A stretch of 36,550 nucleotides of DNA. Origin: Bacteroidota bacterium. Its GTDB lineage: Bacteria > Bacteroidota > Bacteroidia > Bacteroidales > Paludibacteraceae. The stretch lies in NCBI GenBank assembly GCA_030706455.1, contig JAUZOL010000017.1, forward strand, positions 1 to 36,550, given 5' to 3'. Positions 7,770 to 16,308 of this stretch are shown here, piece by piece (within the stretch, counting starts at the first letter, position 1; every line of letters starts with the position of its first letter). Below the pieces are notes generated by a model. The model did no database searches. It saw only the letters and a program-made list of their open reading frames with translations, and was not told where the DNA came from. The translations under genes and the position numbers were made by a program.

Positions 7770-8864
7770 TTACAAATAGTTTACAGGATTTGTATTGCAC
7801 TCTGCGAAACGGACTGCAAATGTAGGCAATTTTTTTTGTATTTGTTCAAAAAATATCTCTTTTGTGAATTGCTCTGATTCATAATGACCTATGTCTGCCA
7901 CGATAATACGGTTTTCGGCGCCGAAAAAATCGTGGTATTTGAAGTCGGCAGAGATAAAAATATCAGCTTTTGCCCGGATGGCAGTGCTTAGTAATGAAGC
8001 TCCCGAACCTCCGCAAACAGCAACCTTTTTCACCTGTTTGCCCCGCAAACGTGTATGTCGGATAGTGCCGGCGTTGAATGTCGTCTTCAGTCGTTTCAGA
8101 AATTCGGTTTCGTCTTCGGGGTGGGGTAGCACGCCGATCATTCCCATTCCGGTTTGTTGCCATTCGTTGGCAAGTGGAATCCAGTCGAAAGCCGGTTCTT
8201 CGTACGGATGAGCAGAAATCAGGGCCTGTTGAACGTTGAATTGGAGGTGAGCCGGGACGATCACTTCAAGGCGAATTTCCGGTTCGTGATGAAGCTCGTT
8301 GATTTTGCCTACAAAAGGGTTGCACTTTTCGCTTGCTCTGAACGTACCAAAACCTTCGCTGTTGTAGCTGCACGAATCGTAATTGCCGATTTGTCCGGCT
8401 CCGGCAGTAAAAAGAGACTCACGTACTTTGTCAGCTTCGGCAACAGGAACGAATGTTACGAGCTTCAATAGTTTTCCCTCTTCCGGAGCCAGTATCCGGC
8501 AGTCGGTCAGTCCGATCTTTTGCGCAATGCGTCCGTTAACCCCTTCCGCTACACTGTCAATATTTGTATGAGCAGAATAGATGGCGATGTTGTTTTGAAT
8601 GGCCTTGATTACACAGCGTTGCACATAGTCGTCTCCTGTTAATCTTTTCAGTCCTTTGAAAATGAGTGGGTGATGAGATATTATCAGGTTGCAGCTGTGT
8701 CTGATGGCTTCATCAATTACATCTTCGGTAATGTCGATGCAGAGCAAAATTCCATTGATAGTATCGCTGCGCTTCCCGACCTGCAAACCCGCATTGTCAT
8801 AGCTTTCCTGCAGCGCAAGCGGGGCAAAATCTTCAAAAGCAGTGCAAATTTCCTGAACGATCAT
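7770..8864 (-). CDS. Nif3-like dinuclear metal centre protein (GTP cyclohydrolase I type 2 homologue)
   Basis: A 364-aa protein of the NIF3/YqfO/YbgI family, hexameric rings with a two-metal site on the inner face. The N-terminus (FAPLALQESYDNAGLQVG) is canonical. Metal ligands are visible as SHHPLIF (H64, H65), SAHTNID near residue 100, and GHYESEQF (H327, E329). The central block (about 135-240, including HPYEEPAFDWIPL) corresponds to the PII/CutA-like insert of the longer YqfO form. Members are often annotated as GTP cyclohydrolase 1 type 2, but the physiological role is unresolved. It probably belongs to a transcription unit with the acyl-CoA synthetase upstream (88-base gap) and the zinc-ribbon gene downstream. 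Confidence 0.92.
   Translation of the reverse strand: MIVQEICTAFEDFAPLALQESYDNAGLQVGKRSDTINGILLCIDITEDVIDEAIRHSCNLIISHHPLIFKGLKRLTGDDYVQRCVIKAIQNNIAIYSAHTNIDSVAEGVNGRIAQKIGLTDCRILAPEEGKLLKLVTFVPVAEADKVRESLFTAGAGQIGNYDSCSYNSEGFGTFRASEKCNPFVGKINELHHEPEIRLEVIVPAHLQFNVQQALISAHPYEEPAFDWIPLANEWQQTGMGMIGVLPHPEDETEFLKRLKTTFNAGTIRHTRLRGKQVKKVAVCGGSGASLLSTAIRAKADIFISADFKYHDFFGAENRIIVADIGHYESEQFTKEIFFEQIQKKLPTFAVRFAECNTNPVNYL
7817..7824 (-). promoter_or_regulatory. Possible internal -7 box before the zinc-ribbon gene
   Basis: Reads TACATTTG on the minus strand inside the 3' end of the Nif3-like gene, about 140 bases upstream of the zinc-ribbon ATG. A TTTG lies 22 bases upstream, slightly longer than the usual 19-20. 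It could be chance, as the site is within coding sequence. Confidence 0.3.
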
Positions 8865-8952
8865 AAGTGATTAATAGCTAGTAATTAACAATTAATAATG
8901 GGCTGTTTCAATAAATACAGGTCTTTATTCTTTGCTCTTGGTTCTTGACTCT

Positions 8953-10749
8953 CTATTTGTACATTTCGTCAATCAGCTTCCGGTAGTTCTGCATGATAAC
9001 GGCACGGCGCAATTTCAGTGTGGAGGTCATTTCTCCCGATTCGATGGTGAATCCCTTTTTGATAAGCGTGAACTTTTTGACTTTTTCATACGACGCCATT
9101 TCCTGTTGCAGAGAATCAATAAGACTCTGGTAAAAAGCAACAATATCAGGGTGAGTCAGTAATTCATCAATCAGTTTATAGCGGATGTTACGTTCTGTAG
9201 CCAGTTTTTCAACTTCAGGCAATGCCGGAACTATAATTGCAGTCACATAGTTGCGTTGGTCGCCGATTACGGCTGCCTGGTCGACATATTTACTTGTTCC
9301 CAGCTTCATTTCGATTTGCTGTGGTGCAATATATTTTCCGTTTGACGTTTTGAAGAGATCTTTGATGCGTTCCACCAGCGTGATGTTTCCTTCACTGTCA
9401 ATTTTTCCGGCATCACCGGTTTTGAACCAACCGTCGATGAAAGCGGCCTCCGTGGCTTCAGGTTTCTTGTAGTAGCCCTGTGTGATGGTTTTACCTTTCA
9501 ATTGTATTTCATTGTCCTCGCCAATGCGAGCCTCCAGTCCAGCCATAATTTTCCCGGCAGAGCCTATAACATAACGGGTAGGGCGGAAACAACACACGGT
9601 AGCGGTACTTTCTGTTAGTCCGTAACCGATTATGATGGGAATTCCCATGCTGCGCAGAAAAACATTGATACCATCTTCGAGTGCGGCTCCGGCAGTCGGG
9701 AAGAAGTTGGCGTTTTCTATCCCCACAGTCTTTTTTACTTTTGAGAAAATAAGTTTGTCAACCAGTTTGTATTTCAAGTTCAGGAGTAAAGGCGGTTTTT
9801 TCTCCTGGCGCAGATAATCCAGATTGTATATTTCCCCTAAAGCCAGCGCCCATGTTACAATGCCTTTCATATACGGCTTGAACGAATCGATTTGCTCTTT
9901 GACACCGATGTAAACTTTTTCCCAGAAGCGGGGAACGCTACACATGACAGTGGGGCGCACTTCGCGGATGGCAGTCTGAATTTCCTGTGGTCGCAGGTTG
10001 ATGTAGATGACTGCACCCCGGTAGAGGCAATAGTAGCACCACGCTCTTTCAAAAATATGAGAAAGAGGCAGAAATGCGATGGAACGATCGTTTTCGCTGA
10101 AAGTAGGGAGAGCCAGATCGTGAATTCGCATGGCTTCCAGAAAATTGGAGTGGTTGAGAATGACGCCTTTGGGCTCACCGGTGGTGCCCGAAGTGTACAT
10201 GATAATGGCGATATCGTCGGGAGAGGCTTGCGCCTGACGTTCGGCAATTTCTTTGTCATGTTTCGCACTGCCGAGGTCAATAAAGTCTTTGTAATAGAAT
10301 GCTAATCCGTTGTTACGGAGATTTACGTTCGGATCGAATACGATGATTCGTTCCAGGCTCGGGCACTTATCCGCCGCTTTCAGAGCATTGTCGTATTGAG
10401 TTTGTTCTCCCACAAAGAGGGTTTCTATTCCGGCATCATTGATGATATATGCAATCTGAGAAACAGATGATGTGGCGAACATCGGGACGGAAATAGCTCC
10501 TACACCAAAATTGGCAAAGTCTACATAGAAACTCTCTGCCATATTTTGGGTGTATATACCGATTCGATCTCCTCGTTTTGTGTTTAGTGTAATCAGCGAG
10601 CGGGTAGCTTTTGTTACCTGATCTGAAAATTGATTCCAGGTAATCGGATTCCATGTTTTATTTTTGTCGTTGCGTGTGAAGAACACGTTACGATCCTGAT
10701 ATTTTTCTGCCTGCCGGAATATGATTTTGGAAAAATGGGGAATAGACAT
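8953..10749 (-). CDS. Long-chain fatty acid-CoA ligase (AMP-forming)
   Basis: A 598-aa member of the acyl-adenylate-forming superfamily that activates long-chain fatty acids with ATP and CoA to acyl-CoA, probably at the inner face of the cytoplasmic membrane. Motifs in order: the ATP-binding loop TSGTTGEPKG at residues 186-195, FLPLSHIFERAW, the adenine-binding YGLTESTATV, the hinge-region GWFKTGDAGKID, and LVERIKDLFKTSNGKYIAP in the C-terminal domain. Length and motif spelling fit the FAA1/FadD15-type long-chain synthetases common in Bacteroidota. No -7 consensus is visible in the 80 bases upstream, so it is probably co-transcribed with the methyltransferase. Chain-length preference cannot be read from sequence. 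Confidence 0.95.
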   Translation of the reverse strand: MSIPHFSKIIFRQAEKYQDRNVFFTRNDKNKTWNPITWNQFSDQVTKATRSLITLNTKRGDRIGIYTQNMAESFYVDFANFGVGAISVPMFATSSVSQIAYIINDAGIETLFVGEQTQYDNALKAADKCPSLERIIVFDPNVNLRNNGLAFYYKDFIDLGSAKHDKEIAERQAQASPDDIAIIMYTSGTTGEPKGVILNHSNFLEAMRIHDLALPTFSENDRSIAFLPLSHIFERAWCYYCLYRGAVIYINLRPQEIQTAIREVRPTVMCSVPRFWEKVYIGVKEQIDSFKPYMKGIVTWALALGEIYNLDYLRQEKKPPLLLNLKYKLVDKLIFSKVKKTVGIENANFFPTAGAALEDGINVFLRSMGIPIIIGYGLTESTATVCCFRPTRYVIGSAGKIMAGLEARIGEDNEIQLKGKTITQGYYKKPEATEAAFIDGWFKTGDAGKIDSEGNITLVERIKDLFKTSNGKYIAPQQIEMKLGTSKYVDQAAVIGDQRNYVTAIIVPALPEVEKLATERNIRYKLIDELLTHPDIVAFYQSLIDSLQQEMASYEKVKKFTLIKKGFTIESGEMTSTLKLRRAVIMQNYRKLIDEMYK

Positions 10750-10829
10750 GATTAATTGTAGGTTAGTGTGATTTTTTCAATTAAAAAGTGGTTTTCAGAA
10801 TCGGATTTCAGGTCAGAAATAATGTTCAG

Positions 10830-11999
10830 TTACCGAGCGGTGCTGTCTTGCAGGAATTTATCCCGCTTCCCGGAAAATAATTCGTAATATCGGAATTCGC
10901 AGGGCAGTGCTCCGTTCAGTAGATTGATCTTTTTGGAAGGTTTCAATCCGATTTTAGCCAAACATTCGAGGTTGGAGCTGATAATCCAGGCTTTGTTGCC
11001 CGAGAATTTATGTTTCAGGATGCGGCCGATCATTTCATACAAGCCAATCAGGTCTTCTGTTACCAGACGTTCTCCGTAAGGCGGGTTGAAAAGAACCAAT
11101 GACGGTTCTTTCGGCTCCTCTATGTCTTGCATTGGTTTCACTTCAAGCTTGATATATTTCGACAAACCGGCGCTTTTTACATTTGCTTCAGCAATGCGGA
11201 TAGCGCGCATCGACATGTCGGAGCCATAAATAGTGTGGGTAAAAGGCCGTTCGGCACTGTCATCGTTGTAAATGTTGTCAAAAAGCTCTTCGTCGAAGTT
11301 TTTCCATTTTTCGAATGCAAAGCTGTTTCGATAGATGCCGGGAGCAATGTTCAGTGCAATAAGAGCGGCTTCGATCAGCAATGTTCCTGATCCGCACATG
11401 GGGTCGATGAAGTCGGTTTCGCCCTGCCAGCCAGAGAGTAGAATCATTCCGGCAGCCAACGCTTCGTTGAGTGGCGCTTCGGTTTGGTCACTCCGGTAGC
11501 CGCGCTTGTGTAGCGATTCTCCCGAACTGTCCAGTGAAAGCGTACAGTTATTTTGCGCTATATGAATGTTGATGTATAAATCGGGGTTGGTAAGTTGAAC
11601 GGAAGGCCTTTTTTTGAAGCGTTCCATGAAATAGTCGGCAATGGCATCTTTAACCCTGTATGATACGAACTTTGAGTGACGGAAGTCGTCGGAATAGACC
11701 GTGGAATCAATAACGAATGAGGTATTCACATCCATGTATTGTGACCAGTTGAGCTGTTTAACCTGCTCGTAAACCTCATCGGGATTGTTTGCTTTAAAGG
11801 TGGCTATTGGTACTAAAATCCGCGATGCGGTACGTAAACGGAAATTTGCCTGATAAAGGAGTTTGATGTCGCCGGTGCATTTTACAGCACGGCGTTGCAG
11901 TTCAATATTGTTAGCTCCAAGTTCGGTTAGTTCTTTTGCCAGAACTTCTTCCAGTCCCTGGAAGGTTTTTGCGATGATGTCGAATTCTTTTGGTAACAC
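10830..11999 (-). CDS. THUMP-domain class I RNA methyltransferase (RlmL N-terminal type)
   Basis: A 389-aa predicted SAM-dependent guanine-N2 methyltransferase acting on rRNA. The N-terminal part (about 45-155) is a THUMP RNA-binding domain. The Rossmann part shows DPMCGSGTLL at residues 199-208 (SAM-binding) and NPPYGERL at 305-312 (catalytic NPPY of N-methyltransferases). Size matches the family related to the N-terminal half of E. coli RlmL, which makes m2G2445 of 23S rRNA; the exact target nucleotide is inferred. It is the first gene of a likely four-gene unit with a consensus -7 box about 60 bases upstream. Confidence 0.93.
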   Translation of the reverse strand: MLPKEFDIIAKTFQGLEEVLAKELTELGANNIELQRRAVKCTGDIKLLYQANFRLRTASRILVPIATFKANNPDEVYEQVKQLNWSQYMDVNTSFVIDSTVYSDDFRHSKFVSYRVKDAIADYFMERFKKRPSVQLTNPDLYINIHIAQNNCTLSLDSSGESLHKRGYRSDQTEAPLNEALAAGMILLSGWQGETDFIDPMCGSGTLLIEAALIALNIAPGIYRNSFAFEKWKNFDEELFDNIYNDDSAERPFTHTIYGSDMSMRAIRIAEANVKSAGLSKYIKLEVKPMQDIEEPKEPSLVLFNPPYGERLVTEDLIGLYEMIGRILKHKFSGNKAWIISSNLECLAKIGLKPSKKINLLNGALPCEFRYYELFSGKRDKFLQDSTAR

Positions 12000-12058
12000 G
12001 TTGTTTTATTTACGATTTAGTCATTTGAGATGTGAGATCGGGCTTGCACATCAAAGAG

Positions 12059-12066
12059 CAAAGGTA
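12059..12066 (-). promoter_or_regulatory. -7 box for the methyltransferase-led unit
   Basis: Reads TACCTTTG on the minus strand, an exact TAnnTTTG match 60 bases upstream of the methyltransferase ATG. The -33 element is not obvious. Confidence 0.65.
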
Positions 12067-12209
12067 GCTATTTTTGCCTGTAATTGTTGTGCTGAAACTC
12101 AATATGGCTGCAAGAAGTCGTGCAGTATTCGTAAAATCAGCAGACTGAATTAAAATTCTTTGTGAGGAGAGAGGGGAATCCTTGTTTCGGCACTATGCGG
12201 TAAAAATGC

Positions 12210-12217
12210 TAATTTTG
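12210..12217 (+). promoter_or_regulatory. -7 box for the PHP phosphatase gene
   Basis: Reads TAATTTTG, an exact TAnnTTTG match about 118 bases before the ATG at 12335. The AT-rich context raises the chance of a random match. Confidence 0.5.
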
Positions 12218-12334
12218 CAACAACAAATTTGCGCCATTTTTTGCGTGCAACTGATGCTGGTGAAGAATATACGGACTTATAGCCCGGCAGATTTCAATTG
12301 TAAATCGTAAATGACCAAATCGTAAATCACACTC

Positions 12335-13198
12335 ATGTTCCTATCCAATTATCACAGTCATTGCAATTTTTGCGACGGTCGCAGCTCGATGGAAGAGTTC
12401 GTGCATTTTGCCATTGCCAAAGGATTAAAACGGTACGGCTTTTCGTCGCATGCTCCGCTGCCATTTGATACCTTCTGGAACATGCGTGCCGATGATTTGC
12501 CCGAATACAAAGCCGAATTCCGGCGATTGAAAGAGAAATACGCCGGACAAATCGAACTCTGTCTCGGTCTGGAAATGGATTACATTCATGGGGTGTTCGA
12601 GGTGCAGGACGTGTTTTATTCGGTCGATGATCTGGATTATTTGATTGGTTCGGTACACTACTTGGATCGCCTGCCCGACGGCTCGTTTATGTCGATTGAC
12701 GGCAGCTTCGAGAAATTCAACCACGGGCTACAAACCGGATACGGTGGCGATGTGTGGGCGTTAGTCGATCGTTTCTTTGAGGCAAGCCGAGCGATGGTGG
12801 AAAAAGGTGGCTTCCAGATTGTAGGACATATGGATAAAATTGCCCTCAACGCTTCGAGATGCCCTGAGTTTTCCATTCGAGACTCACACTATCGTAATTT
12901 TGTGGAAGATTTGCTGACGCTGATAAAAGAGAAGGCGATGATCGTGGAAATCAATACCAAATCATTGGCGATAAAAGGATTTACTTACCCTGATGTGCAG
13001 TTCTTTCCTCTGCTCAACGAACTCTGCATTCCGGTTACTGTCAATTCCGATTGTCATTATCCCACCAATCTCCTCGACGGTTTTGCTCCTGCCTACCATG
13101 CTCTGAAAGCTGCCGGCATTACCACCGTGCATCAACTGGTCGACGGCTCGTGGCAGCCGGTAGAGTGGGAGCGGAAGCGACAATTTGCTCTCGCTTAG
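12335..13198 (+). CDS. PHP-family phosphatase, histidinol-phosphatase (HisJ) type
   Basis: A 287-aa protein of the polymerase-and-histidinol-phosphatase (PHP) superfamily. Metal-binding motifs are visible in order: YHSHCNFCDG at residues 6-15, SSHAP with H39, GLEMDY, GSVHYL, GHMDKIAL and NSDCHYP near the C-terminus. The overall layout fits HisJ-type histidinol-phosphate phosphatase, which removes phosphate from L-histidinol phosphate in histidine synthesis. Many Bacteroidales also carry a bifunctional HisB, so the true substrate could differ; no other his genes lie nearby. It is a single plus-strand gene among minus-strand neighbours with its own candidate promoter. Confidence 0.88.
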   Translation: MFLSNYHSHCNFCDGRSSMEEFVHFAIAKGLKRYGFSSHAPLPFDTFWNMRADDLPEYKAEFRRLKEKYAGQIELCLGLEMDYIHGVFEVQDVFYSVDDLDYLIGSVHYLDRLPDGSFMSIDGSFEKFNHGLQTGYGGDVWALVDRFFEASRAMVEKGGFQIVGHMDKIALNASRCPEFSIRDSHYRNFVEDLLTLIKEKAMIVEINTKSLAIKGFTYPDVQFFPLLNELCIPVTVNSDCHYPTNLLDGFAPAYHALKAAGITTVHQLVDGSWQPVEWERKRQFALA

Positions 13199-13302
13199 AT
13201 CAGACAATTTTACCATTAAGGCATTAAGAAGCATTCAGGTGTATCTTTATGTTCTTAATGCCTTAATGGTTGAATATATTTTCAGAGTACGTTTTGTCTG
13301 AT
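13199..13302. repeat. Nested inverted repeat between converging genes
   Basis: Inner arms of 19 bp are perfect (13212-13230 and 13252-13270) with a 21-base loop. Outside them a second 9-bp perfect pair (ATCAGACAA at 13199-13207 and its complement at 13294-13302) encloses the unit. T-tracts after the inner stem are weak on both strands. It may act as a bidirectional terminator for the PHP gene and the orphan membrane protein, or may be a small mobile or extragenic palindromic element. Confidence 0.7.
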
Positions 13303-13327
13303 ATTAATCATTAAATCCGCTGACTTC

Positions 13328-13708
13328 TTAATTTGAAATGGGATCCATCGGATTATTGATTAGTGCAAAGAAAAATGTCGCACAAAACATTATTAATGAA
13401 CAAATTCCAGATAATGTAAAAAAGAATATGATTCGGAGCCATAACTGACCTTTAAAGGGGCTCTTGCTTAAATTAAGGCCTAAAAATGTAAGGCAAATAG
13501 TTGTTATTATTAAAGAAATGAAATTGGAAAAATAAAGAAGTTCAAACCACGAGTTGACATTCATAATCATGTATGCCGAGCATACTCCAGTAGTCAAGAT
13601 GGATAAAAGAACCTGTATTTTCCATGTCTTAGGGTAATGAATTTTCTTAAGTATAGAAAACAACAAGATAAATAAGCATATTGAAGGGAAAATCACAAAT
13701 GTTTTCAT
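13328..13708 (-). CDS. Small hypothetical membrane protein with four predicted TM helices
   Basis: I do not recognise this 126-aa protein. It is strongly hydrophobic, with four likely membrane segments: about residues 3-19, 31-49, 56-77 and 91-115. The short C-terminal tail reads NNPMDPISN. The codon composition is visibly more AT-rich than the flanking rnr and PHP genes, suggesting a recently acquired or weakly expressed gene. It starts 63 bases after the rnr stop on the same strand with no consensus promoter between, so it may be transcribed with rnr. Support for coding is the length, the regular hydrophobic pattern and the lack of any competing frame. Confidence 0.65.
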   Translation of the reverse strand: MKTFVIFPSICLFILLFSILKKIHYPKTWKIQVLLSILTTGVCSAYMIMNVNSWFELLYFSNFISLIITTICLTFLGLNLSKSPFKGQLWLRIIFFFTLSGICSLIMFCATFFFALINNPMDPISN

Positions 13709-13771
13709 GCTAGTGAACTCAACTTATTTTTAGTATAGGGGAACTTTTTGTCCAGATTTGAATGTAATCTT

Positions 13772-16018
13772 TTATCGTCTCCTTCTTCCTCCTTTTTTTG
13801 CTCCGCTACTTTTTCCTTTGCTTCGGCTCTCTTTGCGTGTTTTCTGGGAAGTGGTTGCAACGGTTGGTTTTTCTTCGCCTTCGTGTACCAGTGCAAAGTC
13901 GAGTTGTTTTTTGTCGAGGTTAGCGCGGGCTACCTGCACGGTGATGGCATCGCCTAACTGGAATTTTTTACGGAAACGATGTCCTTCGAGGCAATAGTTC
14001 TTTTCGTCGAAAATATAGTAATCGTCGTCCAGATCTCGAATTGGGATCATCCCCTCGCACTTGTTTTCGTTCAGTTCTACGTAGATGCCCCATTCGCTCA
14101 CACCGGAGATCACGCCGTCGAATACCTGTCCGAGCCGTTCGCTCATAAATTCCACCTGCTTGTATTTGATGGAGGCACGTTCGGCATTGGCGGCCAGTTG
14201 CTCCATATCGCTGCTGTGCTGACAGCGCTCTTCCCATTCCGAAGCACTTACGCTCGGTTTGTCTTCGGCATAACGGGTCAATAGGCGGTGCACCATCATG
14301 TCGGGATAGCGACGGATAGGCGATGTGAAGTGAGTGTAGTAATCGAAAGCCAGTCCGTAGTGACCGATATTTTCGGTACTGTAAACGGCCTTTGCCATTG
14401 AACGTACAGCCAGCGTTTCAATCAGGTTCTGCTCTTTTTTGCCCTGTACCTCGTCCAGTAAATGGTTGACGGCCGACGATACTTCGCTTTTTTTGCCCGA
14501 AGTCTTCAGTTTGTAGCCAAAACGGTGGATAAATTGAGCAAAATTCTGCAATTTTTCGGGGTTAGGCTCATCGTGGATACGGTAAACAAAGGTTTTGCCC
14601 TTGCGCCCTTTGCCGGGTTTCCCAATGTGTGTAGCCACCGTTTTGTTGGCCAGCAGCATAAATTCTTCCACCAGCTTATTCGAATCTTTAGCTTCTTTGA
14701 AAAATACGCTGGTAGGTTTGCCTTTTTCGTCGATCTCGAAGCGCACCTCCACGCGGTCGAAAGCGATAGCACCGGCTTTAAAGCGACGTTCGCGCAATAT
14801 TTTTGCCAGTTTGTCGAGCTGCAACATCTCTTCTTTGTAATCACCTTCTCCGGTTTCTATAATCTGCTGTGCCTCTTCGTAGGTAAAGCGGCGGTCGGAT
14901 TCGATAACGGTACGTCCGATTTTGTAATCGTGAATGTTAGCTTCGTCATCCATCTGCACCAACACAGAGTAGGTGAGTTTTTCCTCATTGGGGCGCAATG
15001 AGCAGAGCCCGTTCGATAGCTTTTCGGGCAACATCGGTATCGTGCGATCGACTAAATAGATGGAAGTTGCACGGTTTTCGGCCTCTTCATTGATGATGGT
15101 TTTGGGCTTCACGTAATGTGTCACGTCAGCGATGTGGATGCCTACTTCCCATAATCCATTTTCTAATTTGCGTAACGAGAGGGCGTCGTCAAAGTCCTTG
15201 GCATCGCGCGGGTCGATGGTGAAGGTGACGATGCCGCGGCAATCGATACGTTTGGCAATCTCCTCAGCTGTAATTCCTGCATCGATTTTTTCGGCCTCAG
15301 CTTCTACTTTTTCGGGATATTTGTACGGTAATCCGAATTCGGCCAGAATGGCGTGCATTTCGGTGTTGTTGTCGCCTTGATCTCCAAGAATGTCAATGAC
15401 TTCACCCACCGGATTCTTGTCTTGTTCGTCCCAACGTACCAGTTTAACTAATGCCTTTTGGCCATCCTTTCCCCCTTTTAGCTTGTCGGCGGGAATGAAA
15501 ATATCGTTCGATAGATACTTTTTATTAACAACCAAAAAAGCGTAAGACCCTGTAATATCGAGTACTCCCACAAAGGTCTCTTTGGCTCGCTTTAGCACTT
15601 CCAGTACTTCGGCTTCGGGTTGGCGACCTTTACGTCCGGCATAGAGAAATGCCTTCACATAGTCCTTGTCCATGGCACGATTGAGGTTCCGTTCCGAAAT
15701 GAAAATAGGAGCTCCGCCGTCATCGGGTATCAGATAAGTCTTACGAGAGGTGCGGTCGATTGTTCCGGTGATATTTCCGCCTCTGATATTGAGTCTGAAT
15801 TTCCCTCTTTCAATTTCAATGAGGGTGCCGTTGTCCGAAAGTTCACTCAGAATTTCGGTGGCCATTTGTTTCAGAGGGGTCTTGGTAAGTCCCAGGATGT
15901 GAGAAACCTGTTTGTAATTGAATGAACGGTTGGGTTCCTGATTAAATAAATTGGTGACGGAGCGTTTGAGGTCAGCTTTTCGCATCCGGCCTTCGGGTTT
16001 AGGAGTTGTATCCTTCAT
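13772..16018 (-). CDS. rnr: Ribonuclease R
   Basis: A 748-aa 3'-to-5' exoribonuclease of the RNase II/R family, able to degrade structured RNA and involved in RNA quality control. N-terminal winged-helix and cold-shock OB regions occupy about residues 1-220. The RNB catalytic domain shows DPRDAKDFDD at 269-278 (the Mg-binding aspartates), HIADVTHYV, and RTIPMLPEKLSNGLCSL. SPIRRYPDMMVHRLL follows, then a C-terminal S1 domain starting near FDGVISGVSEWGIYVEL. The protein ends in a lysine/arginine-rich tail ending GGRRRR, typical of RNase R rather than RNase II. A -7 box lies about 95 bases upstream. Confidence 0.97.
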   Translation of the reverse strand: MKDTTPKPEGRMRKADLKRSVTNLFNQEPNRSFNYKQVSHILGLTKTPLKQMATEILSELSDNGTLIEIERGKFRLNIRGGNITGTIDRTSRKTYLIPDDGGAPIFISERNLNRAMDKDYVKAFLYAGRKGRQPEAEVLEVLKRAKETFVGVLDITGSYAFLVVNKKYLSNDIFIPADKLKGGKDGQKALVKLVRWDEQDKNPVGEVIDILGDQGDNNTEMHAILAEFGLPYKYPEKVEAEAEKIDAGITAEEIAKRIDCRGIVTFTIDPRDAKDFDDALSLRKLENGLWEVGIHIADVTHYVKPKTIINEEAENRATSIYLVDRTIPMLPEKLSNGLCSLRPNEEKLTYSVLVQMDDEANIHDYKIGRTVIESDRRFTYEEAQQIIETGEGDYKEEMLQLDKLAKILRERRFKAGAIAFDRVEVRFEIDEKGKPTSVFFKEAKDSNKLVEEFMLLANKTVATHIGKPGKGRKGKTFVYRIHDEPNPEKLQNFAQFIHRFGYKLKTSGKKSEVSSAVNHLLDEVQGKKEQNLIETLAVRSMAKAVYSTENIGHYGLAFDYYTHFTSPIRRYPDMMVHRLLTRYAEDKPSVSASEWEERCQHSSDMEQLAANAERASIKYKQVEFMSERLGQVFDGVISGVSEWGIYVELNENKCEGMIPIRDLDDDYYIFDEKNYCLEGHRFRKKFQLGDAITVQVARANLDKKQLDFALVHEGEEKPTVATTSQKTRKESRSKGKSSGAKKGGRRRR

Positions 16019-16112
16019 TCTTATATGTATTATGAACCCATGCCTGAGTAATCAGGAATGAGTTGTGTTTGTGTGACAATTCAGAAGCTTCTGTAGTGAT
16101 TAATTTGTAAAC

Positions 16113-16120
16113 CAAAGGTA
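16113..16120 (-). promoter_or_regulatory. -7 box for rnr
   Basis: Reads TACCTTTG on the minus strand, an exact match to TAnnTTTG, about 95 bases before the rnr ATG. A weak TTTTC sits 14-19 bases further upstream where a -33 element would be. Confidence 0.6.
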
Positions 16121-16173
16121 CGTTATAATATGTAGAAAACCATGCGTGCGGTGGCTCATAAAATGGTGGTCAG

Positions 16174-16230
16174 GGAAAAAATATGAAGTGACTCCAAAAG
16201 TCAGGCAAAAAACTTTTGGGGTCACTTCAT
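16174..16230 (-). terminator. Terminator of the polyferredoxin gene
   Basis: An 18-bp stem with a single G:U pair (16183-16200 against 16213-16230) and a 12-base loop is followed on the minus strand by ATTTTTTCCC. It lies about 80 bases after the polyferredoxin stop codon. Confidence 0.9.
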
Positions 16231-16308
16231 TCTTTACGATCACTTGTTTGTGCCTTTTATAGAGTGCCGGTTTTGCACAGGGCTAAACCGTTATATGCAC
16301 AGGAAAGG

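Larger units (their letters stand above)
12000..12334. other. Divergent intergenic region with two opposed promoters
   Basis: The 335 bases between the methyltransferase and the PHP phosphatase contain no supported gene. They hold a minus-strand -7 box at 12059-12066 and a plus-strand one at 12210-12217. A short direct repeat of AATCGTAAAT (12303-12312 and 12318-12327) sits just before the PHP start and looks like low-complexity spacer. Confidence 0.6.

Noticed and set aside
9892-10305. Overlapping open frames of 137 codons on both strands
   Set aside because: Both are shadows of the acyl-CoA synthetase, whose conserved ATP-binding loop is read here in another frame.
12303-12327. Direct repeat AATCGTAAAT before the PHP gene, considered as an operator
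   Set aside because: Two short AT-rich copies without symmetry; it looks like low-complexity spacer drift.
14462-15001. A 179-codon plus-strand open frame
   Set aside because: It lies antisense within the RNB catalytic domain of rnr, has no recognisable motif, and its openness follows from the codon bias of the real gene.
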